Below, piece by piece: positions 1 through 7,624 of a stretch of 36,840 nt of DNA (the stretch's first letter is position 1; every line of letters starts with the position of its first letter). The notes under the pieces are model-generated. The model was not told the DNA's origin. It worked only from the letters and a program-made list of their open reading frames with translations, and made no database searches. The stretch comes from Tabrizicola_A sp044377735. Its GTDB lineage: Bacteria > Pseudomonadota > Alphaproteobacteria > Rhodobacterales > Rhodobacteraceae. A program made the position numbers and the translations under genes. Location: NCBI GenBank assembly GCA_044377735.1, contig JBILYK010000026.1, positions 1-36,840 on the forward strand, given 5' to 3'.

Positions 1-423
1 ACCCCAAGCTACCCATACCCGGTCAGGGCAGGAATTATCTAGGTTTATCAACGGGATACTCTGATTTTTACCGTCGTTTGAAACAGTAAATGGCGGAGGG
101 AACGGCTCATGCACCCAACTCTCTCTCACTAAAGACATGTGGCCGCTGGTAGCGCCGAGTGAGAACGCGAACAAAGCCAGCCAAGCCCTTGTGGATCTGT
201 GAATCAGCTGCAGTTCGAACAGCACCGCGCTGGCAGCGGCCAGCGAAGACCCCTGAACGGGCGCGCAATCTGCAAAGCACGGGATCGGTCGCGCCTCCAC
301 CAGTCCCAGCCCCTGCAGCAACCACAACACACCTAGCAGAATGGCGAGAATTCCAAACAGCGAAAGCCACTTGTTGCGACGCCTGTGAATCCAAATCCGA
401 TTGCAGACTGCCAAGGCTGCGCC
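1..423 (-). pseudogene. possible remnant of a small membrane protein, open to the left edge
   Basis: An open minus-strand frame runs from an in-frame TAG at 424-426 to the window edge. It has no ATG near its start; the first usable start would be TTG at 412-414. Around positions 300-360 it encodes a clear hydrophobic segment (LFGILAILLGVLWLLQGLGL) followed by ARPIPCFADCAPVQGSS, a layout like that of small two-helix membrane proteins in proteobacteria. Beyond that the frame loses its character, and the second expected helix is only partly recognisable. I read this as a decayed or disrupted small membrane protein gene with the rest of the open frame being chance. No function can be given. Confidence 0.25.
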
Positions 424-434
424 CTAGTGCCCGC

Positions 435-662
435 TCACCGACCGAGATTGTAGAATTCGTCGTTGGGCCGCATGCTGGTGACATTGGCCAGGCGGTTGGA
501 CATGCCAAAGAAGGCCGCGATGGCCGAGATGTCCAAAGCGTCTTCTTCGCTGAAACCAGGTTCATTCAGCGTCGCGATGTTGGCGTCCCCCACCTCACAG
601 GCGCGGGCCGCCGACGAAGTCAAGGAGCGGATCACAAGCCCAAGGCCTCTTGTCATGAACAA
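435..662 (-). pseudogene. 3' remnant of an AhpD/carboxymuconolactone-decarboxylase-like gene
   Basis: The frame encodes 75 residues. The last ~55 (from ACEVGDAN onward) match the C-terminus of the complete AhpD-like protein at 2867-3436, ending NDEFYNLGR against NDEFYTLGR. The first ~20 residues do not match it, and the N-terminal two thirds, including the CxxC active site, are missing. It is therefore a truncated paralogue, not a working enzyme. The final 84 coding bases are almost identical to the intact copy, while the part just upstream has diverged strongly; this is treated separately as a direct repeat. It lies downstream of the trimethylamine-dehydrogenase-like gene on the same strand. 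Confidence 0.7.
451..534. repeat. 84-bp direct repeat, copy 1
   Basis: This segment matches 2883-2966 at 82 of 84 positions in the same orientation (checked base by base). It encodes the C-terminal end of the AhpD-like protein in both places. The two copies flank the trimethylamine-dehydrogenase-like gene at 762-2816, so recombination between them would delete about 2.43 kb carrying exactly that gene. Confidence 0.9.
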
Positions 663-761
663 GGGGCGACTGGTGGGCGTTGGTCAAGTCGCTGCCGTCT
701 TGTCAGCGCGCCTTGTCGGCGGCGAAAACTGACGCCGACTGGCCAGATGAGCGGGCGCCGC

Positions 762-2816
762 TTAGTCCTGTAGTTCCGGTGGCAAGCCGCCATGTTGCAC
801 CATGGTTCTTTCCCGGCGCACCTCGTCAGGCTGCGTCAAATGCTCACGCGCGATTCTGTGCCCGTCGTGGACCGCGTGGGCGATCAGGCCGGGCGCGCGG
901 GCATCGCCGATACGGTGCAGCGAGCTGAGGCCCGCCCCCTTGAGATCCGTCCACAAACTGTCCTGCGGTTCGCGCGAGGTGACCGGAACGAACCCTTCGC
1001 AAGCGATGCGCCGCGCACGACCCGTATAGACGCAGGCAAGTTCGGCGGAACCGGGGGCAAGGCCGGTGACGATCGTGCCGGTAAGGATGGTCACGCCGCG
1101 TTCGATCAGGCGGGCCTGAAGGCGGGACTGTTCGACCGTGTAATTGGACCAGTCCGAGACCCGGCCCGTCGGGGTAACATAGGTGACCTCGGCCCCTTCG
1201 CTGGCCAAGAGGTCCGCAAGCCCGGCGGCGATGTGATAACCCTCGTCGTCAAAGATCACGACCGGGCCCTTTGGCCGCTTACCGTTAAGGATGGCCTCTG
1301 GCGTCATCGTGCGCGGGTCATAGAAGCTGGCGACCCCGCGCGGATGGTTGCGCCCGCGCCCGTCGCTGCGCCACAGACTGCCGGTCGCCACCAAGACGTG
1401 GCGCGCCCCGGTTTCCAGCACCGTTTCGCGATCCATCCGCGAGGCAAGGTAAAGCGCAACATTTGGCATCTGGCTGATCTGATGCACCCGCCAGTCGCGC
1501 ACCCGCGCCCATTCGGAAAGGCCCGGCAGGCGCGATTCCAGCGTGACCCGTCCGCCGACGCTGTCGCCTGCTTCGGCAAGCAAGACCTGCGCGCCACGCC
1601 TGCCAAGGGTCAGCGCCGCCTCCAGCCCCGCCGGGCCCGCGCCCACGACCAGCACTGGTTCAGAGTTGCCGATGATCGCCGGCACCCGTTCGGGGTGCCA
1701 GCCGCGGCGCCATTCCTCGCCCATCGCCGGGTTCTGGGTGCAGCGGATCGGCGCGTTTAGCCTGTTGTGGGCAAAGCAGATGTTGCAGCCGATGCATTCG
1801 CGGATGTCTTCAAAGCGGCCTTCGCGGATCTTCACGGGAAGGAAGGGGTCGGCGATCGAGGGGCGTGCCGCGCCGATGAAGTCAAGAACCCCCCGCCGTA
1901 TCTGCGAGAGCATCGTCTCGGGGCTGGTAAATCGGCCGACCGCCACCACGGGCTTGCCGGTCGCGGCCCTCACATGCGCGATGTGTTCTTCAAGCGCCGC
2001 TTCCTTCACAAAGCGCGAAGGGCCCATTTCGACCCCGTAATCCGGGATCGTCACGTCGAAGACATCGACAAAGGGCGCCAGATCCGCAAGAAGCCCTGCC
2101 CGTTCGTCCTGCCCGCCTCCGTCCTCGTCCGTCACTTCGATCCGGATTGCCAGAGCGCAGCGATCCCCGATCGCCTCGCGTGTGTCCTCGACCAGTTCGC
2201 GCACAAGACGCGAACGGGCGGCGAACTCTCCGCCATAGTCATCGCCTCGCATGTTGGTCGAAGGGTCGAGGAACTGGGTCAACAAGTAGGTATGGGCGGC
2301 ATAGACATAGACCACGTCGAAGTCTGCGGCCTTGGCCCGCAGCGCCGCCGCCCGGTGCCAGCGGCGCAGATTGTCGATATCCTGCCGATCCATGCGCTGG
2401 CTCTGCCAGGGCACGCCCCCGGCCAGCATGCTTTCAGGGCCAAGGGGTGCCTCACGGCTGAAGACGTTGCCCGAGCGCCAGCCGCCATGCCACAATTCCA
2501 CCCCTGCAAGCGCGCCGTGTCGGTGCACCGCTTGGGTCATCGCCGCCATGTTGGCGATGTCGTCCTTGTCCCAAAGGCTGGCATAGGGCGCGGGCGTGTC
2601 GTCCGACGATGGGTGAATCGAGCAGTATTCGGTATTGACCACCCCCCAACCGCCTTCGGCCTTCACCCCCCGCATCGCCGCAAGCGTGGCAGGAAGGGCA
2701 AAGCCCATGCCGGTACAGTGCGGCACCTGCCAGAACCGGTTCGGCGCGGTGACGGGGCCGATCCGGATCGGCTGGAACAGCACATCAAAACGCGGGTCGC
2801 GCGGCATGTCTTGCAT
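762..2816 (-). CDS. trimethylamine-dehydrogenase-like iron-sulfur flavoprotein
   Basis: The 684-residue protein follows trimethylamine dehydrogenase (TMADH) from end to end: an FMN-binding old-yellow-enzyme TIM barrel (about 10-340), a 4Fe-4S site and a C-terminal FAD/ADP-binding region with GAGPAG at 392-397. The cysteine that forms 6-S-cysteinyl-FMN in TMADH is present in QVPHCTG (C34). The four cluster cysteines are C341, C344, C347 and C359. Tyr64 (NTEYCS), Tyr172 and His175 match TMADH Y60, Y169 and H172. The loop carrying TMADH Trp264 and Asp267 is shortened (IPDYGVEMGPSRF) and the equivalent of Trp355 is not aromatic (CFAHNRLN). Two of the three aromatic-bowl residues that hold a trimethylammonium group are therefore missing. 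An oxidative amine dehydrogenase or demethylase of another amine is likely; trimethylamine itself is doubtful. It is the last gene of the long minus-strand operon, with AAAGAGG just before its ATG. Confidence 0.85.
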   Translation of the reverse strand: MQDMPRDPRFDVLFQPIRIGPVTAPNRFWQVPHCTGMGFALPATLAAMRGVKAEGGWGVVNTEYCSIHPSSDDTPAPYASLWDKDDIANMAAMTQAVHRHGALAGVELWHGGWRSGNVFSREAPLGPESMLAGGVPWQSQRMDRQDIDNLRRWHRAAALRAKAADFDVVYVYAAHTYLLTQFLDPSTNMRGDDYGGEFAARSRLVRELVEDTREAIGDRCALAIRIEVTDEDGGGQDERAGLLADLAPFVDVFDVTIPDYGVEMGPSRFVKEAALEEHIAHVRAATGKPVVAVGRFTSPETMLSQIRRGVLDFIGAARPSIADPFLPVKIREGRFEDIRECIGCNICFAHNRLNAPIRCTQNPAMGEEWRRGWHPERVPAIIGNSEPVLVVGAGPAGLEAALTLGRRGAQVLLAEAGDSVGGRVTLESRLPGLSEWARVRDWRVHQISQMPNVALYLASRMDRETVLETGARHVLVATGSLWRSDGRGRNHPRGVASFYDPRTMTPEAILNGKRPKGPVVIFDDEGYHIAAGLADLLASEGAEVTYVTPTGRVSDWSNYTVEQSRLQARLIERGVTILTGTIVTGLAPGSAELACVYTGRARRIACEGFVPVTSREPQDSLWTDLKGAGLSSLHRIGDARAPGLIAHAVHDGHRIAREHLTQPDEVRRERTMVQHGGLPPELQD

Positions 2817-2823
2817 CCTCTTT

Positions 2824-2838
2824 CACGGCCCGGCCGTG
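2824..2838. repeat. 15-bp GC-rich palindrome between two operon genes
   Basis: CACGGCC and GGCCGTG are separated by one base in the 50-bp gap between the AhpD-like gene and the TMADH-like gene. There is no T-run after it. It could stabilise an mRNA end or be incidental. Confidence 0.4.
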
Positions 2839-2866
2839 GTAAAACAGCGGTGGAGCCAAGCCTGCC

Positions 2867-3436
2867 TCAGCGGCCCAAGGTATAGAATTCGTCGTTCGGC
2901 CGCATGCTGGTGACATTGGCCAGGCGGTTGGACATGCCAAAGAAGGCTGCGATGGCCGAGATGTCCCAGATGTCTTCGTCCGAGAAGCCATGGGTTTTCA
3001 GCACTGCGAAATCGGCGTCGCCGACCTCTTGGGCGCGGGCTGAAACCTTCATGGCATAATCCAGCATTGCCATCTGGCGCGGCGTGAGGTCGGCCTTGCG
3101 GTAGTTGATGGCGACCTGATCGGCGATCAGCGGGTTCTTGGCGCGAATGCGCAGGATGGCACCGTGCGCCACGACGCAATACTGGCACTGGTTGGCGTTC
3201 GAGGTGGCCACGACGATCATCTCGCGCTCGGCCTTGGTGATCGGGCCGGGCTTGTCCATCAGCGCGTCGTGATAGGCAAAGAAGGCGCGGAATTCCTCGG
3301 GACGGTGGGCCAGAACGAGGAAGACGTTGGGCACGAAGCCTGATTTTTCCTGCACGGCAAGGATGCGTTCCGCGATGTCGGAGGGCATGTCCTTGATCTC
3401 GGGGACGGGAAAGCGGCTGATGGCGGGTGCGGTCAT
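2867..3436 (-). CDS. AhpD-like (carboxymuconolactone decarboxylase family) protein
   Basis: The protein is 189 residues from the ATG at 3436, which has AGGAG six bases upstream. An alternative ATG at 3457 overlaps the stop of the preceding gene but has no comparable ribosome binding site. The family signature is ANQCQYCVVAHG, with C84, C87 and H91 forming the AhpD-type redox site. Members act as alkylhydroperoxidase-like antioxidants or thiol-disulfide proteins, often next to flavin enzymes that release peroxide. Here it sits between a CaiB-type CoA-transferase and a TMADH-like flavoprotein, so peroxide or carbonyl detoxification for the pathway is a reasonable inference. Its 3' end is duplicated at 435-662. 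Confidence 0.85.
   Translation of the reverse strand: MTAPAISRFPVPEIKDMPSDIAERILAVQEKSGFVPNVFLVLAHRPEEFRAFFAYHDALMDKPGPITKAEREMIVVATSNANQCQYCVVAHGAILRIRAKNPLIADQVAINYRKADLTPRQMAMLDYAMKVSARAQEVGDADFAVLKTHGFSDEDIWDISAIAAFFGMSNRLANVTSMRPNDEFYTLGR
2883..2966. repeat. 84-bp direct repeat, copy 2
   Basis: Partner of 451-534, with 82 of 84 bases identical. It lies inside the intact AhpD-like gene and covers the codons for its C-terminus. Confidence 0.9.
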
Positions 3437-3453
3437 TTGAATCTCCTGGTGGG

Positions 3454-4632
3454 TCATTTGCCGGGCAGGACGGCGGCATAATCGGTGGGGTCGATGCCGC
3501 GTTCGTGCAGGATCTCGGCGGTGTCTTGGGAAAAGGCGGGCGGTTTGCGGCGGTAGGTGGCAGGGGTGCGCGACAGTTTGATCGGGCTACCGGTGCTGCG
3601 AAAATCGCCGATATCGACGACCATCTCGCGGTGCAGGGTATGGGGGTCGGTGGCGGCCTGATGAATGTTGCGCACCTCGCCACAGGGCACGCCGGCCTCG
3701 ATCAGTTCCTTGGCGAGGGTGGCGCAGGCAAGGACGGCAAGGGCGGCTTCCAGTTCCACCTTCAGCGCATCGCGGTTTTGATTGCGGGTTCCGTTGGTGG
3801 CAAAGCGCGGGTCCTGGGGCAGGTCTTCGCGCCCGATCAGGCGGCAGAGCGTTTCAAACTGACGGTTGTTGCCGACGGCAAGAAAGATCGGGTCGGTTGC
3901 CGTTGCAAAGGTGTCATAGGGGCAGATGTTGGGATGGGCATTGCCCGAGGGGCCGGGCACCTTGCCCGACAGGTAGTAATTCGGCAGATGCGGGTGCAAG
4001 AGCGAAAAGCCCACATCATAAAGCGCGGCCTCGACAAACTGGCCCTTGCCGCTGCGGGTGCGCTCGTTCAGCGCCATCAGGATGCCGATGACCGCGTTCA
4101 GCCCGGTCACCATATCGACGACCGGCAGGCCCACGCGCAAGGGCTCGCCCCCGGATTCGCCGTTGACGCTCATGATGCCGCTGACCGCCTGAATGGCGGC
4201 ATCATAACCCGGCAGGCCGCCATACGGCCCGGTGCTGCCAAAGCCCGAGACGCGGGCATGGATCAGCCGGGGAAAGCGGTCCAGCAGTGCCTCACTGGAC
4301 AGGCCCCAGCGTTCCAGCGTGCCGGACTTGAAATTCTCGATAAAGACATCCGCGTTTTCCAGAAGGCGCAGCAAAAGGTCCAGCCCGGCAGGCTGCGACA
4401 TGTCCAGCGCAATGCCGCGTTTGTTGCGGTTCAGGCCCAGGAAATAGCTGGCCGTCCCGTCCAGAAAAGGCGGACCCCAACCGCGGGTTTCATCGCCTTG
4501 CGGCGGCTCGACCTTGATCACATCGGCACCATGGTCGGCCAGGATCTGCCCGGCATAGGGGCCGCCCAGAACGCGGCTGGCGTCGATGACCTTCAGCGTT
4601 GACAGGGCACCGGGAGAAAGGGTGTGGGTCAT
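3454..4632 (-). CDS. CaiB/BaiF (class III) CoA-transferase
   Basis: The 392-residue protein has the typical family length and the N-terminal block KVIDASRVLGGPYAGQILAD. Further hallmarks are KVEPPQGDETR and LNRNKRGIALD, and FIENFKSGTLERWGL near residues 98-111. Asp173 in LPVVDMVTG is the expected catalytic aspartate by analogy with formyl-CoA transferase Asp169. Such enzymes move CoA between an acyl-CoA and a free carboxylic acid. Its start overlaps the stop of the preceding subunit gene by ATGA, so translation is probably coupled. The acid it activates is not evident; it probably acts on a carboxylate made by the neighbouring enzymes. Confidence 0.85.
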   Translation of the reverse strand: MTHTLSPGALSTLKVIDASRVLGGPYAGQILADHGADVIKVEPPQGDETRGWGPPFLDGTASYFLGLNRNKRGIALDMSQPAGLDLLLRLLENADVFIENFKSGTLERWGLSSEALLDRFPRLIHARVSGFGSTGPYGGLPGYDAAIQAVSGIMSVNGESGGEPLRVGLPVVDMVTGLNAVIGILMALNERTRSGKGQFVEAALYDVGFSLLHPHLPNYYLSGKVPGPSGNAHPNICPYDTFATATDPIFLAVGNNRQFETLCRLIGREDLPQDPRFATNGTRNQNRDALKVELEAALAVLACATLAKELIEAGVPCGEVRNIHQAATDPHTLHREMVVDIGDFRSTGSPIKLSRTPATYRRKPPAFSQDTAEILHERGIDPTDYAAVLPGK

Positions 4633-5384
4633 GCGTCCTCGCTTGTGTCGCGTTGCAATTGTGCGGCGAAATCGGGATAGGTTTCCGCCAACTCGTCCAG
4701 AACCCGGCCACGCAGCAAGGCCAGGGTCGCCGCATCCGGGCCGGGGGTGGCAGGCGGGGCCAGATCATGGGCAAAGGTGAAACCCGTCGCCTGAACAATC
4801 TCGGTCAGGTCATGGCCGGGATGGAGGCTGCGCAGGCGGAACCCCGGACGGCTGGCGTCGAAATCAAAAAGACCAAGGCCCGTCAGCAGGGCATAGGGGC
4901 CGCCCGTGCGATGGACGCCTTCCGGGCTGGTGCCGGGGGCGGAGATGAAATCCACCTTGTCCACGAAGATGCGCGGAGTGTGATCCTCGCGGAACAGGAT
5001 GGCTCGGGGCACGGTGAAATAAAGATAGGCCGCACCGAAGCTGCCCGGCCAGCGCACGGCTGTGCAGGGATAGTCCCCCACCCCCACAAGGTTCACATTG
5101 CCCTCCCCATCAATTTGCCCGCCGCTGAGAAAGAAAGCATCAATGCGCCCCTGTCCGGCACAGTCGAAAAGTTCGACCGAACCGTTGGTGAAGAAATTGT
5201 GCCGCACCGACCCCAGGATCGAGATGCGGACGGGCGCGGAATCGGCGGCCTGGTTCATGGCGCGGCGCAGCATCGCGCCCGCCGCCGGAATGGGCGACGA
5301 GGCCCCGACCGCGACATGGCGCACCCCCTGCAGTAGCTGGGCAATGGTGAAGATCAGGGTTTCGCGTGGGGTGGCAAGCGTCAT
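4629..5384 (-). CDS. CoA-transferase-like subunit B (GctB/IpdB family)
   Basis: The 251-residue protein has the fold hallmarks of the beta subunit of family I CoA-transferases: VAVGASSPIPAAGAMLRRAM near the start, then FFLSGGQIDGEGNVNLVGVG and FVDKVDFISAPGT. Classical GctB-type subunits have a catalytic glutamate in an E-(A/G)-G turn after the first beta strand. The corresponding stretch here reads ISILGSVRHNF and I see no such glutamate. In this respect it resembles IpdB-like partners of ring-opening CoA hydrolases more than true transferases. The gene overlaps both neighbours by ATGA junctions, which argues for a heterodimer with the next gene upstream. Confidence 0.75.
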   Translation of the reverse strand: MTLATPRETLIFTIAQLLQGVRHVAVGASSPIPAAGAMLRRAMNQAADSAPVRISILGSVRHNFFTNGSVELFDCAGQGRIDAFFLSGGQIDGEGNVNLVGVGDYPCTAVRWPGSFGAAYLYFTVPRAILFREDHTPRIFVDKVDFISAPGTSPEGVHRTGGPYALLTGLGLFDFDASRPGFRLRSLHPGHDLTEIVQATGFTFAHDLAPPATPGPDAATLALLRGRVLDELAETYPDFAAQLQRDTSEDA

Positions 5385-6187
5385 GGCGCGGCCCCTTCTG
5401 CAAGGTAGGCGGCAAAACCATCGGCGGTGCGCGCCGCCGCCGCATAACGCTGCAGTTCGGTCGTGTCGGCGGCATATTCGCCCCAGAGGCCATAGGGCCA
5501 GGCCCCCTTGGGGGCGATGCTCACGGCATCAACATAAAGCGCGGGCAGGGTTCCGGCGGCGAGTGTCTCGGTCTCGAACAGGTTGCCCTCGATCACCCGT
5601 TCCACCGTGACGATGGTGCGGCGGGCGGCATAGGCCATCGTCGCCAGCTCGCGCCGCCGCCCGATCCAGACATTGCCCTCGGCATCGGCCATGGCGGCGT
5701 GGAAGATTGCCCAGTCGGGTTGGATCGCCGGGATCAGCACCACCGGGTCGCCCCCACTGGCGAAAGGATTGTCGATCACCCGCCAGTCGGGCCGGTGGCG
5801 CAGCACATCAGTGCCGACCAACCCGCGCAAGGGGGTGAAAGGAGAGCCTTTCTGAGCGGCCAGAAGGCCTGCGTGGATGGCGGGGCAGGTCGCGTCCTTG
5901 ATTATGATGGTCCCCTCACGCACCGCACGGTTGAAACAGGGCGCGCCTCCGGCCTCGCCAAGGGTCATGGCGCTGGTTTCAATGGACCGCACCAGCCCCG
6001 CGCCGATCAGCATATCGGGCTGAAGACCGCCGGTGGGCACGCAAACAAGATCCAGATTGCCCGTGTCCTGCGCAATCAGCGCCCGTGTCATGGCCATGGA
6101 CACGCCAGCGTAATCGACCGGCAGGGCGATCAGCGCACCCGGTGCGATCAGCTTCGCCAGGCTTTGGATGTCGCTTGTGGCGGGCAC
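5381..6187 (-). CDS. CoA-transferase-like subunit A (GctA/IpdA family)
   Basis: The 268-residue protein is the alpha partner of the preceding entry. Family features are VCVPTGGLQPDMLIGAGLVR, then GEAGGAPCFNRAVREGTI and FASGGDPVVLIPAIQPDWA, and a C-terminal GNVWIGRRRE segment. Glutamates in the GEAGGAP region lie where IpdA-type enzymes place their catalytic residue; this is by-eye alignment and uncertain. Together the two subunits would transfer CoA to, or hydrolyse, a small acyl-CoA. The start codon lies 21 bp downstream of the deaminase-gene stop, so it is part of the same transcription unit. Confidence 0.75.
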   Translation of the reverse strand: MPATSDIQSLAKLIAPGALIALPVDYAGVSMAMTRALIAQDTGNLDLVCVPTGGLQPDMLIGAGLVRSIETSAMTLGEAGGAPCFNRAVREGTIIIKDATCPAIHAGLLAAQKGSPFTPLRGLVGTDVLRHRPDWRVIDNPFASGGDPVVLIPAIQPDWAIFHAAMADAEGNVWIGRRRELATMAYAARRTIVTVERVIEGNLFETETLAAGTLPALYVDAVSIAPKGAWPYGLWGEYAADTTELQRYAAAARTADGFAAYLAEGAAP

Positions 6188-6208
6188 ATCAATTCCTTTC
6201 CGGCCGGA

Positions 6209-7558
6209 TCAATGGGCGTGGCGGCAGGTGAACAGCGGCCGCGCCCTGTCGGCGATCTTGCGGACGTCGTGTTTCACCCGTTCCTCGTCAATGGTCCGCA
6301 CCTCGCGGTCCTCCATCACCAACTGACCGTGGATCATCGTGTGGCGTACATCGGCAGGCGATGCGGCATAGACCAGATGCGAATAGATGTCATAGCAGGG
6401 CGTCATGCTGGCCGAGGTGAAGTCGATCACGGCAAGGTCGGCAAGCTTGCCCACCTCTAGCGATCCGATCCTGTCGGACAGGCCGAAAGCGCGGGCGCCG
6501 TTCACTGTCATCATGGCAAAGACCTCGTGTGCAGGCAGCACAAATGGGTCACCTGTAACTCCCTTTTGCACGAGCGCCGCAATCTGGGCCTCGTGGAAGA
6601 AGTTCAGGTCGTTGTTGCTGGCCGGACCATCGGTGCCGATGGCTACGTTGACCCCGGCGCGGATCATCTCGACCAGACGGCTGATGCCCGATGACAGTTT
6701 GAGGTTCGATGTCGGACAATGCGACACCGAGGTGCCGGTTTCGGCCAGCCGGGCGATTTCGGCGTCGTTCAGATGGACGCAATGCGCCAGCAGGGTCTTG
6801 GGGCCCAAAAGGCCGAAATCGTCCAGAACCTCCACCGGGGTCTTGCCGTACAGCTTGCGGACTTGCTCCATCTCGCCCCTGGATTCAGCCGCATGGGTGA
6901 TGAAGCCGATGCCGTAATCCTGGGAAATTCGAAGTACGTCTTCCAGCATTGCCCTGTCACTGATGTAGACCGAATGGGCCTGGACGCACAGATGAACCAG
7001 CGGCTGGTTGGCATGGCGTCGCAGGTAGTCTTGCGCCTCTTGCAGGTCGAACTGGCGGCGATCCTCGAAACCGGGGATCGCGGCAAAGACCGGGCCGTTG
7101 ACGGTGCGGAACCCGGCCTGAACTACGGCCTCGACCGAGCCTTCGAACTGCCAGTACATATCGGTGGCGCAAGTTGTGCCCGAGCGGATCATCTCGATCA
7201 TCGCCAGATCGGCCCCGGCAATCACCGTGTCAGGGGCCACGATCTCGGCTTCGACTTTCCAGATCTTTTCAAGCCAGCCTTCCAGATTGTCGTCATCGGC
7301 AAATCCCCGGAAAAGGGTCATTGCCCAATGACCATGGGTGTTCACCAGCCCCGGGGTGATCACCATGCCAGCAAGGTTCATGGTCTTTTTTGCCGCAAAG
7401 GCCGGCATCTCGGCCGCAGGTCCAAGCCAGTGAATATTCTCGCCCCTGACTGCCAATGCGCCGCTCTCGATGATGCGACGGTCGGCATCCATCGTAACGA
7501 TGGTTGCACCGACCAGCAGGAAGTCCACGTCGACAGGCGTCATGTGAAAGGCTTTCAA
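6209..7558 (-). CDS. mtaD: MtaD-like 5'-modified adenosine deaminase (amidohydrolase)
   Basis: The 449-residue protein belongs to the MtaD/TrzN-like amidohydrolases, metal enzymes that deaminate methylthioadenosine or S-adenosylhomocysteine to the inosine form. Metal and catalytic motifs are complete: GLVNTHGHWAM (H75, H77), ITHAAES (H222, E225), LLAHCVH, SVSHCPTSNLKL (H280) and GTDGPASNNDLN (D310). The GWLEKIW segment after the first motif is typical of MtaD. The start may be the ATG at 7558 or the one five codons later; neither has a strong ribosome binding site. Substrate is inferred from family and context: both phosphorylases in the window look built for 6-oxopurines, which would need this step first. 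It follows the ECF S-component gene after a strong hairpin. Confidence 0.8.
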   Translation of the reverse strand: MKAFHMTPVDVDFLLVGATIVTMDADRRIIESGALAVRGENIHWLGPAAEMPAFAAKKTMNLAGMVITPGLVNTHGHWAMTLFRGFADDDNLEGWLEKIWKVEAEIVAPDTVIAGADLAMIEMIRSGTTCATDMYWQFEGSVEAVVQAGFRTVNGPVFAAIPGFEDRRQFDLQEAQDYLRRHANQPLVHLCVQAHSVYISDRAMLEDVLRISQDYGIGFITHAAESRGEMEQVRKLYGKTPVEVLDDFGLLGPKTLLAHCVHLNDAEIARLAETGTSVSHCPTSNLKLSSGISRLVEMIRAGVNVAIGTDGPASNNDLNFFHEAQIAALVQKGVTGDPFVLPAHEVFAMMTVNGARAFGLSDRIGSLEVGKLADLAVIDFTSASMTPCYDIYSHLVYAASPADVRHTMIHGQLVMEDREVRTIDEERVKHDVRKIADRARPLFTCRHAH

Positions 7559-7573
7559 TGTTGTGGGAAAATG

Positions 7574-7606
7574 GGGTTCGGCACCAATCGTCGGGGTGCC
7601 GAACCC
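7574..7606 (-). terminator. strong intercistronic hairpin after the ECF S-component gene
   Basis: A perfect 12-bp inverted repeat (GGGTTCGGCACC and its complement) with a 9-nt loop lies in the 66-bp gap between the S-component stop and the deaminase start. On the transcribed minus strand it is followed by CATTTTCCC, only a weak U-tract. It is probably a leaky terminator or an mRNA-stabilising processing element that lets the transporter and phosphorylase part of the operon be expressed more than the downstream part. Confidence 0.6.
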
Positions 7607-7624
7607 AGTCTTGTAGCGTCTGGG

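Noticed and set aside
3427..4602. Plus-strand open frame of about 390 codons opposite the CaiB-like gene
   Set aside because: Antisense shadow with glycine/alanine-rich composition and no family match.
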